Source of the DNA: Marsupella aquatica
Taxonomy: Eukaryota; Marchantiophyta
Length of the DNA stretch: 64,000 nt
Assembly (NCBI GenBank): GCA_973895155.1
Contig: OZ316899.1
Coordinates: 13,516,001 to 13,580,000 of the forward strand
Reading direction: 5' to 3'
The translations under genes and the position numbers were made by a program. Shown here piece by piece: positions 1 to 11,008 of the stretch (within the stretch, counting starts at the first letter, position 1; each line of letters begins with the position of its first letter). A model generated the notes under the pieces. The model saw only the letters and a list, made by a program, of their open reading frames with translations. It was not told the DNA's origin and ran no database searches.

Positions 1-1
1 G

Positions 2-3000
2 ATGAAGAGGAAGGGAGCCGTCAACGATGAAGCCACCCCGACAAAAAGAACGAGGTCGGCGGTACCAAAGAAGCCAGCCGAGCAGCAGAGCAGGAGGCAG
101 GGAGAAGCCGAAGAGGAGGAGGTCGATCCCATCAAGGCCATTCCAACCAGGGATGACACCTGGAAGGGCTGGGTGGCAACCCTACCGGTAGAGGTGCAAC
201 TACATTTTGCACGGGAGGAGGATGCATGCTTTACGGCCATGCAGACCAAGAAGTACCAAGGCTTCATGGCCGGATCCGGCTTAGAGGCCTTTGTAAGATT
301 ACCATGGCTGAAGCCGGAGGTACCGGAGTCAGACCTATTAGAATTCGTGGGGTCATGGGAACCCGAGACCAATTGCACGAGGATATATGGGAAGGATTTC
401 TATCTTACTCCCAAAGTGATTGCCGAAGTGTTTGGCTTGCCGATAGGCAATAAGACCAAAGTTGATACCAGGAAGACCTTGCCTGACAAGGAGTTCCAGT
501 CGTTCCCCGGGCCATCAACAAAGAATGGCTTCTTCCGGAACACCTGCACCAACCCGCACATAGGAGAGATGATCGACTTCTTGCAGGTGACCATGCATTG
601 TAACTTGCCGAGGGCGGAGATCGGCAAGGCACAGGTCTATCTGGCAGAGAGGCCAGACCCAAGCCGGGACTACAACGGGTACCTCCTCAACCAATTGAAG
701 AAGATCTTAAAGGAGGAGCAGCAGGTAATCGGCATGGGGAGCGTGTCGCGGCTTGGCTATCACATGCCGCTGTTGTGCCGGTATGCCAGAGGTCAGACTT
801 TTGCCCCAGTACTTCCCCTGCAGGTAAGGGCACCAGAGGAAGCTCCAGAACCGAGGCCGGTAGCAGAGAAGCCTCAACCACCTGTTAGCCCTACGATCGA
901 GCAGGTGTTTAGGCCCAGGAAGGAGGACTTGCCGATGCAGCAACCAGGCATGCAGAGTCTGCTGAAACTACTGGAGAAAGAAAAGAGATCGGCATCGGCA
1001 ACGACAACGGCAACGGCAACAATGCAGGACACTACTCCAGAGGTAGGCCTACACCGACTCACAAGAGAAAACCCCTTTGCTGGAGACAAGGAGAGAATCA
1101 GGCCGGAATCCAAGCCAGGTGTTCGAATGTATGTGGGAGTCTCAAGCTCTGAATCTGAGGCAGAATTGCCTGAAGCTCCTACCAATGAAGAGGAGAGGGA
1201 GAAGCCGGACGTCCAAGAAATAGAGGAGGCAGTGGAGGACTGCAGCCATGATAACTCTGGCTATGGGTCGGACCATCACGTTCCAGGAGTAAGGACCTGT
1301 GGCTGGTTTGTCCCCACACTTCCAAGGGTAGTACGAGGGGACCCCAACCAGCAGAGTAGCCCTGAGTCTCCCCCACCAGATGTTGCTCCCCCGAGCTTTG
1401 ACGGCATAAAACAGACGGCGCAGGAATTTCAGGAGCGAATCAGGCAGGAAGAGGAGGCAGCCCTGGCTAGGGAAAAGGATTTACCAGGAGGAGATTGGCC
1501 GGAGGACATCAGGCGGCTAGCCGAAAAAGGAAGCAAACCTCTAGCCACGATTGAAGAGATCCGCAAGACGGCTTGGGAGCAGAGGCCGCGATGGGCGATG
1601 CCGATCACTTCTACTTACTCCACCTACGCTAAGAATAGAGCCATGGAGTATGGTGAGATGTGTGGGGAACTTGCGCTCGACATCTTTGGAGAGGAGTTGG
1701 AGGTAGGACCCTTTTTCCATAGGGAGCAGTTGGAGAAGCACCAATTAGAAGAAGCGGTGGCTTTAGAGAGAAGCAAGAAGGACGAGGTCATTCGGCGGCT
1801 TAGGAGGATGGAAGCCGAGATTGAAGATCTAAGGGCGGCCAAGAAAGCCCAAGATGAACTGCGGATTAAACGGCATGAGCTGAACATCATGCAGGGGCAG
1901 TTGGACACCGCGCAGGCTGATAATCAGAATATCAAGGAAAAACTGACTCAGATGCAGGGAGAGTTGGCCGACACGATCAAAGAGAGGGAGAAGTGGAAGC
2001 AAGAGCTGAAGAATACAGAGGAGGCCCACATAACAGCCAACAGCCAGGCCATGGCGGAGACCCAAAGAAAGGAATGGGCGTTGAAGGGGGAGCTCGAGAA
2101 AATCCGCGGAGCCCTTGAGCAGAAGGAGGCCGAGTTAGGGAAATCCTATCAAGGGATTATGGCGCTGCAGCAGGAGCTTGCGTCCCTGACGGCCAGCTTC
2201 AAGGCCGACCTAAGGGAGAAGGACGAGATGCTCGAACAGACTTATGCCAAGATGAACCAAATGGAGTCTGTCATCATTGCAGAGCTCGACAAGGAGCTAA
2301 GAGCAACCCGGGAGGAGAGGACTACCTTGAAACAAGAACGGGAGGAAGCCCAGAAGGAACTAGAGGAGGCACGCAAGGACCTGGATGAGACCCAGGAGGA
2401 GTTGGAGGAAATCACGAGGAAGATGGAGAACCTCCAGCGGCGAGCCGACAACCAAACAGAGCGGCTGAAGAAACAAGCCGCAGTATTTAAGTGCTTGTCT
2501 TCATCAGGCCCAACTCCAATTGGGGCAACCAAGTTACCAGGAGTGGTACTGGCCGAAGAAAAATCCGCGCCACCTGCACCAGTGCCGGAAGTAAGTGGGA
2601 AGGGGAAGGGACCAGCTGCCGAACCAGAAAAGAAGAAAAAGCGGAAACCTTCAGGGTCAAGGAGTAATCCGACTCCATAAGCCGTGGTGACCAAGGAGGT
2701 AGACCCAGCACCATCCTCCGGCATGACTACGGCAATAGATCCCGCTATCATCACAGGTGGGGGTGGTGCGGCCCAAGCCGAACTACTCAGTAATGAGGCC
2801 GGTATCCCAGATCCGCCTCTGGAGCAGGCCGGGGAGACCGTAGCCGAGGCTGAGGCCGTAGCCGAGAATGATTCCCGAGCCGATGCCGACGCCGATGGTG
2901 GACCCAGTCAGGCCGATGGAGAGTTGACTCAGTCAAGGGCAGGTAATCTGTCAGAAAACGAACCTACGGCAGTGGCTGAGGAGGAAGCGTTGGGGGCGTC

Positions 3001-3028
3001 CATTGAGGATCCACCACCGGTGTCGTGA
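2..3028 (+). pseudogene. ORF1 of Y copy 1: plant-mobile-domain-like plus coiled-coil protein, with an in-frame stop
   Basis: The frame starting at position 2 stays open to a TAA at 2678-2680 and then resumes in the same frame to 3028. Copy 3 has CAA at that stop, so one C-to-T change split the gene. The true N-terminus lies upstream (compare copy 3 at 43340). Seen in the protein: a basic/acidic N-terminal stretch; a globular region at about residues 57-250 with LPW, YGKDF, LT and FGLP segments; Pro/Glu-rich linkers at about 280-500; and a heptad-rich coiled coil at about 590-830. The globular region resembles plant mobile-domain and Athila ORF1 proteins; this is recognition by pattern, not a search. 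No catalytic motif is seen. A role as an RNA- or particle-associated accessory protein is possible but unproven. Confidence 0.75.
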
Positions 3029-3384
3029 CGGTGCAAGGGCGCCGTTCCTTTTAGGAAGGGCGGACGTGGAGGGAGGAGGCGTGAGTGGGCAGGGCGGGCG
3101 CTGATCTCCAAGTTTAGGATTAGGATCAGGACCAGGAGCGGCCCTGACACTTAGCTTAGTGGGATTGCGGTTCCACTGGTAGGAGCAACACTTGTGCTCC
3201 TGCCTTGCTGTACATAGGTAGATCCGGGCAAGTAGATTACTGTTAGGTAGATTAGGCTTACGTTGCAAAGAATTAGGCGGATCCACTACCAGGATAAGTA
3301 CCTGGGCAGCGGGGAGCTCAGGGCCTCTTCTTTAGCAAGTTTTTAGTTTGCACCAGCTGGGCTGGGATCAAGTAGTAAGAGAAG
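3029..3384 (+). other. Y copy 1 sequence between ORF1 and the X insertion
   Basis: Non-coding Y sequence. It ends in AGAAG (3380-3384), the left target duplication of X. The same stretch recurs at 12131-12486, at 46975-47671 (with a MITE inside) and inverted at about 34925-35263. In Y3 and Y2 it runs on directly into CTCTCGGTTAG without X, so both are empty-site controls. Confidence 0.8.
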
Positions 3385-3742
3385 TGTGACGCCGCCGGTA
3401 CGGCGGTTAATGAGTGATTCAGTCTAACTGCGCTCGGCACGCGCGTTAGGTGGGTCTTAGGCCGCTATTATTAGCATAACGACAGTATTTAGGTAATCAT
3501 TAGGGGTAGGACATCATTAGGCAATAAGGGGGACTTCAGGTTCGGGCTGGCGGCGGGTCGCTATTCGCACACCCGGGTTACGAGCGTGGAGGGGCCCCTC
3601 CCTCGGGTCCGTATAACAAACTTAAGGAAGCGGCCACTGACGCACGCTGACTCAGACCGGCGGAGTGGCCGGTACACCACAAGCGTGAGTGGTTCAACCT
3701 ATGGGCGTCGAGGAGACGTCGGGGATCGACAAGCCCTCAAAG

Positions 3743-3749
3743 TATAAAA
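3743..3749 (+). promoter_or_regulatory. TATA box of the X 5' LTR
   Basis: TATAAAA lies in a G/C-rich U3, 102 nt before the ORF2 start codon. A start site about 30 nt downstream (near 3775) would place ORF2 as the first reading frame of the genomic RNA and make U3 only about 390 bp of the 4-kb LTR. The start site is inferred. Confidence 0.6.
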
Positions 3750-3850
3750 GGGGAGTCAACCCTTTGTAGTGCACCAGTCCATCAGTCCGTGCGCCAGCTT
3801 CGACCCCAGCTCTCTCGTTCTCTCTAGGTCGCCACTACTATCTCCTCTGA

Positions 3851-6484
3851 ATGTCGCACACGATCCTCTCCAGCTCGGCCATTCGATTCTGGACGCAGTT
3901 CCTATCTACCGGAAGGCACTTGGCCGATTCATTGAAACACGCCAACCCGCGCCGATACGAGATCGAACGCGAATACGAGAGAGCCATCCGCCTAGCAGGA
4001 CGACACCACTACGTCCTTAACTTTGACTACCCGTCTCAGAGCGAGCTTTACCGACCAGCTGAGGTATCTGGGTACTTCTTCAACGGAGACAAATATATCG
4101 GGTTCTGGGAAGCATTGCTTCGGCTTCCGGACGAGGTCTTCAATATCCCGGGTACAATCGACCTGCAGCGACATCACTTCGACCACATCCCTGCCCAGGT
4201 TCGGGCTGTCATTAACGGCGAGTCCAGTACCAACCGTTCGACAAGGGCGTCCGCACTCGCTTTGGAGAACTTCTACCAGCACCTGCAGAGCTTCATGGGA
4301 ACTCGGCCATCAACCAACATGACCAACTCAGCCGGACCTGTACCCGTACCCGTGCCCATGCAACCCCAGCCTCAACTTCAGCTTCAGCCTCAACCGTAGC
4401 CTAGCCAAACCCCACCACCTATCACCCAGCCAGCACAGGTACGCTCCGTCATCAACGCTGTGGATCTTAGCGATGACGACGAGGCTACCCCACCCTTGAC
4501 CAGGCGGCCCAGAGGAACAAGCGCGCGGGGGGCCGACACTATATCGTCCCCACCCCCTGCTCTGACCCCAGGAGCGGCCCCAGCAGACAACATAGTGACC
4601 GTGGCCGCCCCGGGCCCGTTACCAACCCCAGTGGCACTCCCCAGGCCCGATCGGGAGGATGGGGAAGTATCACCTTCCCCGAGTCAGTCACGGGGAAAGA
4701 AGAGGAAGGAATCCGCCACTGCATCCGGGTTACCGTTGGCCACGGTAGCCGTAGCCAAGGTGACGATGCATCGCATGGGGGAAAACGTTCATAGCAACAT
4801 CCTCCATCCCAAGCATGCGGTGTACCTGAAGACTCAGGGATTTGAGCACCTCACCTCTCTCCCCTGGAACACTTGCAGGTACTACGGGGAGGACATGACA
4901 GAATTCGTCAAGAATTATGACGACGTACGTCAATAGACTCGGCTACGGGGAAGGAATATATCCCTCACAGAAGAACGGCTCAAGATGATCTTCGGGTTAC
5001 CCGAAGGTGACCATCGAGTCGAATCACGGGCTCCCGGGGGCAAGGGGGCCAAGTACCAATCTTCAAGTTTTCCCTCAGAGGGATCAGTAGACAACGGGTT
5101 CGTGATGAGGACCTGCCTCATGCCCGAGATAGCTGAGCGGCTGGAGTTCCAGAGGTACGCTCTCCACATGATGGAACCCCGGGGGGAGATCTCCGCCGCC
5201 CAGGTTATCCAGGTCGAGAACTATCGACCTAGGAAATGGGCGTCGTACTTTGCTAAGAAATTCCATGAAGAGATGGAGCGGCGAAGGAAGACGCTGTACA
5301 TTGGTGGGAAGGCGTATTTCGCTAGCCATATTGAAATCATTCTTGAGTGGTACGCCCGGTTTGATCGACGAACCCTTCCCCGCATCAACGTTACAAAGCT
5401 GGTCCCAGCTAGGTGGGTTTTTCCGGCATTGGAGAGACCCGAGGCCCGAAGTCCAGTGGACACGCCAGCTTCACCCACCCCACCTCCACAAATAGCTATA
5501 ATCGTAACCGAGGAGGCACCGGAGGGGTCGGTCGTCGCAACCGTTGATGCGACCCAACTAGCCGGGCTAAGTACAGAAGTTGGTACGGCAGAGGTCTTAC
5601 CCGAACCCGGGTCTCCCAAGGACCCGCCGGTGGCAATTCCGGAGAACCGGACATCGCTGCAGGAGGACACTCCAGCCCCTTCCAACGTTATGTCCCCAGG
5701 GCTGGACGTCACTGCCCCGGCCCCTGCGCGTGTTGATGTCTGCCCGTGCCCAAATCCGGACAGGCACAACTTGGACCACCCGGAACTCTTCGTACAGGGT
5801 ACATTTCTGAACGGGCTTCTGGGAGATTTCTCTCATCAAATTGCCCGGGATACCGGGGAGTTCATGGCCCGGAAGGTAGCCTGTTTCTTCAATCAGGAGT
5901 TGGTTGCCGCCGTAAAGGCAGGTCGGGCCCAGTCGGAGGCCCTTCAGAGGATAGAGCGGTACCGGGTGGAGTCCGTGTACCTAAAGAACGAAGTGGCGGC
6001 TCAAGAGGCTGAGCTTCTGCAACTACGACCCAAGGTTGCAGCCGCCGATGAGTTGTTAGCAAAGGCGTACGCTCTTACCGCCCTAGCCGAACAGGCCAAA
6101 GCTGGGAACGAGGCCGAGATTACACGACTCCGGAACCAGATTGACAGTTTGAAGAAACAAGCTGTCACCTGGCAGAAAGACCTGGAGGAGGCCGAGGAGC
6201 GAGCCCAGCGGGATGCGACAGAGATAGCCACGCTGCAGGCCGAGATGGCGCGGCTCCAAACCGAGGTCGAGAAGCAGGACCAGCTGGCGAGTAAACTGAC
6301 GAACGACGCCCAGCAGCTGGAGGAGGCATGTCAGGAGGCAACAGAGGAGACGGACGCGGCGAGGCGAGAGAACAAATCTCTGCTGGACCAGGTCCAGCTC
6401 CTCAAAGCGGACAATGACAGGCTTCGAAGGCAGCGGGATGGCCGTTCCCATTCGGGCGGCTCTGGCAAGCGTGCCAGGCATTAG
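3851..6484 (+). pseudogene. ORF2 in the X 5' LTR: plant-mobile-domain-like plus coiled-coil protein, two stops
   Basis: The frame starts at ATG 3851 and ends at the TAG just before 6485, about 878 codons, interrupted by TAG at 4397-4399 and 4934-4936. The other LTR has CAG at both places, so both are C-to-T changes. Order of regions: a short N-terminal globular part; a Val/Pro/Gln repeat (about residues 160-185); a Pro/acidic linker with a Lys/Arg-rich patch; a globular domain (about 300-515) with LPW, LT and FGLPEGD segments and a Tyr/Arg-rich end; a second Pro-rich linker; a Cys/Pro motif; and a C-terminal coiled coil (about 690-860) ending in a basic tail. The layout parallels ORF1 and ORF3. 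I see no enzyme motif, and its function is unknown. Confidence 0.75.
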
Positions 6485-7384
6485 CGGCAGAGTAGGAATA
6501 GATTAGGATTAGGATTGGCTTAGTCAAGCTCTTGGGACAGGCACCTGCCTTAGGTACAGCAGCGCTGCCCTGCTGTCCAGCCTGCGTAGATTAGGATCTT
6601 CTAATAAGACACAGCCGTTTTCCGGCCTGACTGTCAGCTTAGTTAGGACCTTAGTCAGCGAATCTTCGGCGAGAGGACACCCCGTTCCTCGGCTCTTAGT
6701 ATTTAGTGCACCCCTCGGTAGAGGCAAGGGGGGGGGTTTTTAGTTTCAGAGTCGAACATCCGCGGGACATGCGGGGAGTCCCGACCTCTGGGAATGACAG
6801 AGTACCAAGGGGAGGGGGTAGGACTAAGCTCGCCGGGCGAGTGCGGAGCCGGGCTCCGTTGTAGTGTGCACCCTCGGCCTTGAACCTGTGCATTCCAGGG
6901 CTGTCGTGTCAACTAAGTGTACGCATATGTTCCCTTTGTAGTAAAATCCTTTCCCATCATTTTCCTTCGTGTAAATCGAGATTGTATGCATGTGTGCGCA
7001 TATGTGTGTGGGCTTCTCGTATATGGGTGGCAGCGCCAGGCCGAACGCACTACCCGAGACGTGCACAGGGTGCAGCCTGCGGGTAAGTGGTTGCGAGCAC
7101 GGGTTGAGGACCTGTATCATCGAATCCGGATCGAAGGCGGACAGCACGAAGGCTTAGAAGCCCTTAAGCCGGGGTCGATCCTGCTATCGACTAAGGTACG
7201 TTCCGGCGGCGGAACACAAACCATACCTAGGAGGTGTCTGTATTTAGCAGTATGCGCACTTAGCGCTAGTTTACGAGAATAAGGTGCATTACGTGCTTCC
7301 CTTCCTGCCCGAACCCTCAGATTTACGAGGGATGTGCCCGTCTAAGCTGAAGTTTGAGTTAAGGCCGAAGCCTACGACGTGACA
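6485..7384 (+). other. Non-coding 3' part of the X LTR (U5-like)
   Basis: A 900-bp stretch after ORF2 with no convincing gene. It holds a run of seven or more G at about 6728-6737 and the palindromic motif at 7201. The short open frames here (for example 6917-7282) are not supported by any recognisable protein. Confidence 0.6.
7201..7229 (+). promoter_or_regulatory. Palindromic motif shared by X and Y LTR 3' regions
   Basis: TTCCGGCGGCGGAA has 5-bp arms (TTCCG/CGGAA) and is followed by a CAAACC-ATACCTA block. The same palindrome and the following A/C-rich block occur in Y at 16796, 47974 and, inverted, at 34608-34622, each a few hundred bases from the element end. Conservation between otherwise unalike LTRs suggests an RNA hairpin used in packaging, dimerisation or 3' processing; this role is inferred. 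Confidence 0.5.
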
Positions 7385-7396
7385 TAGCCTTTGTTT

Positions 7397-7413
7397 TGGC
7401 GCTAGATGGAGGG
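7397..7413 (+). other. Primer-binding site of X
   Basis: TGGCGCTAGATGGAGGG lies 12 nt after the LTR end. Plant Ty3/gypsy elements commonly have TGGCGC-type primer sites just after the 5' LTR, which fits. I cannot name the tRNA. Confidence 0.55.
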
Positions 7414-7507
7414 GGCACTCTACATATCGTAGAGGGGAGACATGTGCGTATTCACCTAGGCAGGATACATCAGGACGTAGTACTAACCATTGCATTTATA
7501 TGAGTAA

Positions 7508-10500
7508 ATGCCCGTCACTCGTTCTCAAGCAGCTTACTTGAGGAGATTGACCAGCGAACGAGAAAGTGCAACCACAACAAGCTCCGACTCGTCGGGCTCG
7601 GAGGACTCGCAATCGTCCTGACGTATGAACATACCCCCGGGATCTTCGGGGTCCGGTTTGACCGGCCCTGCTGTGGTTCCACCACCACCACCACCACCAC
7701 CACCACCACCTATGGCAGCCGCTCCACCGGTGGCCCGCGCTGCTCAGGCGCCTCCACAAATATCGCAACGATCGCGATTTCATTATCGACCTTTCAAAGG
7801 GCGTCATGGGGATGATCCGGATGAATGGTTGGATGAGTTTGAAGCCACTGCTAAAGCTAATGGGGAAGACGCCATTAAGCTAACCGTCCTCCCGGGAGTG
7901 ATGCGGGGAGAAGCTCGTCCATGGTACAACTCGTTGCCACCCGGGACTACATGGGCACAATTCCAAGCTACATTGCTGCAGGAGTTTCGTGCCATTGGAT
8001 CAGAACAGCGTTCTCTATTAAAGATTGGCCAGCTTCGCATGGGAAAAAAAGAGTCCCTGCGGAAATTCATTAAGAAGTTTCAGAAACTTGCGGCCAAGAT
8101 CCGGCCCAGGCCAGGAGACGCGCTCCAGCTTACATGGTTCCTTCATGGTTTGCCCACGAATATGCAATTCTGGGTACGCCAGAATAATCCAATTTCAATG
8201 CAGGCGGCCATAGCATGCGCCGAAACTTACCGGGAGTCCACCTATAACTCCCGGCGGAGCCAGCGAGCACGCCGCAGGAAGGGTAAGTACGAAACCTTCA
8301 GTGACAGTGACTCCGAATCGGACGACGAGAGGAAGAAGAAACGCAAGAAGAAGAAGAAACATCGTTCGACCTCGTCCAGCTCCGAGACGAAATCCAGTTC
8401 GGATTCAGCTTCAAGCATCGGATCCTCTACCTCCAGTTCATCAGGAAGTGACTTGGAGAGCGAAAGCCGGAGCAAAAAGAAGAAGAGACAAGTGAAGAAG
8501 GAGGGGAAGATTAAACCCCGGGCGCGAAGAACGATACCAGATCCAAAGGCTGCCGAAGCAGACAAGCTGAACGAAATCACGGATCGACTCAAAGCACTGT
8601 CAGTACATCTTGCAGAAAAGCCGGTGGAGAAGAAGAAGCCATATGAGATTCGAACCCATGCGTGGTGTTCAAAGTGCTTCCAATCCGGCCATGTGGTGCA
8701 GGAATGCCCAAGGTGGAAGAACCGAGTTCACCAAGTAGAGCTGGATGATGTTGACAACCCGGGCCCCGAATTGGAGTCCACGGAGTATTTCTTTGAGGAC
8801 CCTCCTGATTCCGTGTACCAGATTTCAACGGTAGGTCCGCGTAATTTAGCGGGTAGAACTGCGTACCCCTACCCAAGTAATGGCCGGAGTTTCCAGGTTA
8901 TCAGTAACCCGAGCATCCCTCCTAAGCCAGGGATTTGGCGGTCCCCGGTTTGTTACAACTGTGAAAAGCCAGGACACTTTGCGAGGGAATGCACCGAACC
9001 AAGACGTCAGGGAGATGGCCGAGGCACCCCACTATGTCAAGTTTGCAAAACGGAGGCTCATTCCACGGCCAACTGCCCGTTGGTAATCGCTGCTCGAACG
9101 AGTGCGGCTAGACCGGCCCAGGCTGGACCAGTCACGAGCGATGCAGTCGTCCAAATGATTGTTGTAGAATGGCAAGATGACAACACCGAGTGGGTGAATC
9201 TGGTGGACGTGGCGGAACACCCTAATCCATTGGATGAGGCCGAGTGCTACCGAGTGTCGACAAGGGCCGAACGGAAGGAAGAAAAGACGGAGGAGAAACG
9301 GAGGAAAAAGCAAGATACTACTCCGGTGCAGCCAGCGATAAATATACCCCCGGAAAAGGACGATGACTACCGAAGGGACGACCCGAAGCTGTTTTTCCCC
9401 CGCATCGAAGAATTGGTAAAGAAACAGCTGGAGGCTTACGAAGCTCGGGAATACCAGAAGGCAATCGATAAGGACATCAAAGCAGCCGAGACAGCCCGGC
9501 GTCAGGAGCAAGAAAAGCAAGATAAACAAGAGGAAGCCAAGCAGCAGCCAACGAAAGAAACAAAGGAGGACTATGATATTAAGGAGGACGTGAAGAGTTG
9601 CCCGGTTACAGCGATGGTGGGGCAACTGCTGCAGAACAACCCACAGTACAGACGACAACTGAGGGAGTTGCTCATGGGTCGCCGAAGGAGGAGACTACCC
9701 CGAGTTGGGAGTGCGGACTGCAACATGATATGCGAGGACCTTGGAGCGTCGGACATCTCGATCGAAATTAATAACTGTACCATCAAGATGGTTCTTGTAG
9801 ACGGAGGAGCGGGAGTCAACATCATGACTGAAGAAACGTCAGTCAAGTTAGGATACCTCACGTATCAACCCACGGCCCGAGCTATCAGATTAGCAAACGG
9901 GGCAAGGGTCCTCCCATTAGGCACGCTCACACGAGTGCTCACTCTGGTGGGAGGGGTAGAGTTCTATCTCAACTTCTTAGTCATGAGGCCGGTTCGTCCC
10001 TCCTCTTATCCGGTTCTTTTGGGCAGGCCGTGGTTGTACGATGGCCGCGTAGTCACGGATTGGGGAAAGAAGGAGCTACGGTTCGGGGAACCCACCGTAC
10101 GGGTATCCTGGGCAATGGACGATTATCAGGGAGAAACCCCACAAGGACCCGAGGAATATGATTCGGAGACCTCGGAGGAAGAGGAACTCAATATGATCGA
10201 ACTCATCTCGTCCCTATCCGAGGAAGATGTCTTCGGAGTTGAAGCAACCCGAGAAACACATCTCCTAAATTACCCGAGGGCTGCCATTGAGTCCACCCCA
10301 AGTACATCTACTGTCGGGGATGAGGAAACGCACGAACAACTCGTCGAGACGGAGGACACGGCTCCAGCTAAGCAGGGAGCCGAGGCTACTCCTTCCATTT
10401 CAGAGCCTCGTAACCATGAACCAGCCCAACAACCGCCTGAGGCCGAAAACTCAAGACCGAGACATAAAAAGCGAGTCTCATGGGATCCGTCCATTCCGCA

Positions 10501-11008
10501 ATTGGAGGAAGTAAACCCCATCCCGAGACCAATCCCGGTCCCACCCATGTACGGAGGGGTTCGGTTAGCTGAGCTTGACGCGAGCCTGGACCCAAGTCTG
10601 CGAAACCAGGTTGAAGTCATCAGGAAGGAGCACTACCGGAAGTACACTATTGGGATGGACAAATCTTTTAACCTGGGCCACGCTCTGACGGGGAAGGCTG
10701 AAAAATCCATCCAAGCTTTGCTCAAGGAATATGAAGATGTGTTTGCATGGAGTCATCATGATTTAACAGGCGTCTCCCCCGAGTTGGGAGAACACACAAT
10801 CGATCTGAACCTAGGAGCCCATGCGGTACGACAGCGACAATGTCGCATGAATCCGAGGTACTCCATCTTAGTGAAGGAGGAAATTGATCGTCTCCTCGCC
10901 GCCGATATCATTTACCCGGTAATGGCCAGCGACTGGGTCTCTCCCATTGTCATTGTACCAAAGAAGGGAGGTACGGATGGAAAACCTAAGATTTGTATCT
11001 GTCAGGAC
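7508..11008 (+). pseudogene. gag-pol: X gag-protease-RT (truncated), fused to Y ORF1 sequence
   Basis: Gag most likely starts at ATG 7508 (a MPVTRSQ-type start typical of plant gag). It has one TGA at 7619-7621 (in a CGA context) and is then open from 7625. Numbered from 7625: a poly-Pro run (residues 18-30); a Ty3 capsid domain (about 50-215); a Ser/Asp/Lys-rich stretch (220-300); three CCHC zinc knuckles (about 347, 442 and 469); an aspartic protease with DGGAGVN (about 724); and the RT N-terminus up to the WVSPIVIVPKK block and CQD (about 1125). The frame then passes at 11005-11008 into Y ORF1 coiled coil and runs on to 11782. RT catalytic motifs, RNase H and integrase are missing. Similarity to G suggests the same clade, near the Tat/Athila group. 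Confidence 0.88.
7679..7713 (+). repeat. CCA microsatellite coding poly-proline in X gag
   Basis: About eleven CCA units in frame encode a proline run just upstream of the capsid domain. Such runs change length easily by slippage. Confidence 0.85.

Larger units (their letters stand above)
3385..7384 (+). repeat. X 5' LTR, 4,000 bp, carrying ORF2
   Basis: It starts TGTGACGCCGCC and ends CTACGACGTGACA, followed after 12 nt by a primer-site sequence. It matches 12487-16492 throughout; by eye I count roughly 37 substitutions (about 0.9%, mostly transitions) plus a 6-bp repeat-unit difference near 4345. The TATA box is at 3743, ORF2 at 3851-6484, and 6485-7384 is non-coding U5-like sequence. At 4 kb with a nearly 2.6-kb coding region it is much larger than most LTRs. 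Confidence 0.88.

Noticed and set aside
2242-2754. Long antisense frames opposite ORF1 and ORF2 (also 5221-5769, 11344-11961, 46194-46829)
   Set aside because: Ser/Leu-rich shadows of the Lys/Glu-rich coiled-coil coding strand; they recur only because the sense sequence is repeated.
6917-7282. Protein in the X LTR 3' region
   Set aside because: 121-codon frame with no recognisable features in U5-like sequence; its copy at 16025 is conserved only because the LTR is duplicated.
2-7384. One ~8-kb LTR containing both ORF1 and ORF2
   Set aside because: ORF1 and ORF2 lie next to each other, but Y2 and Y3 carry ORF1 without ORF2, and AGAAG plus TGTGACGCC mark a separate insertion at 3385.
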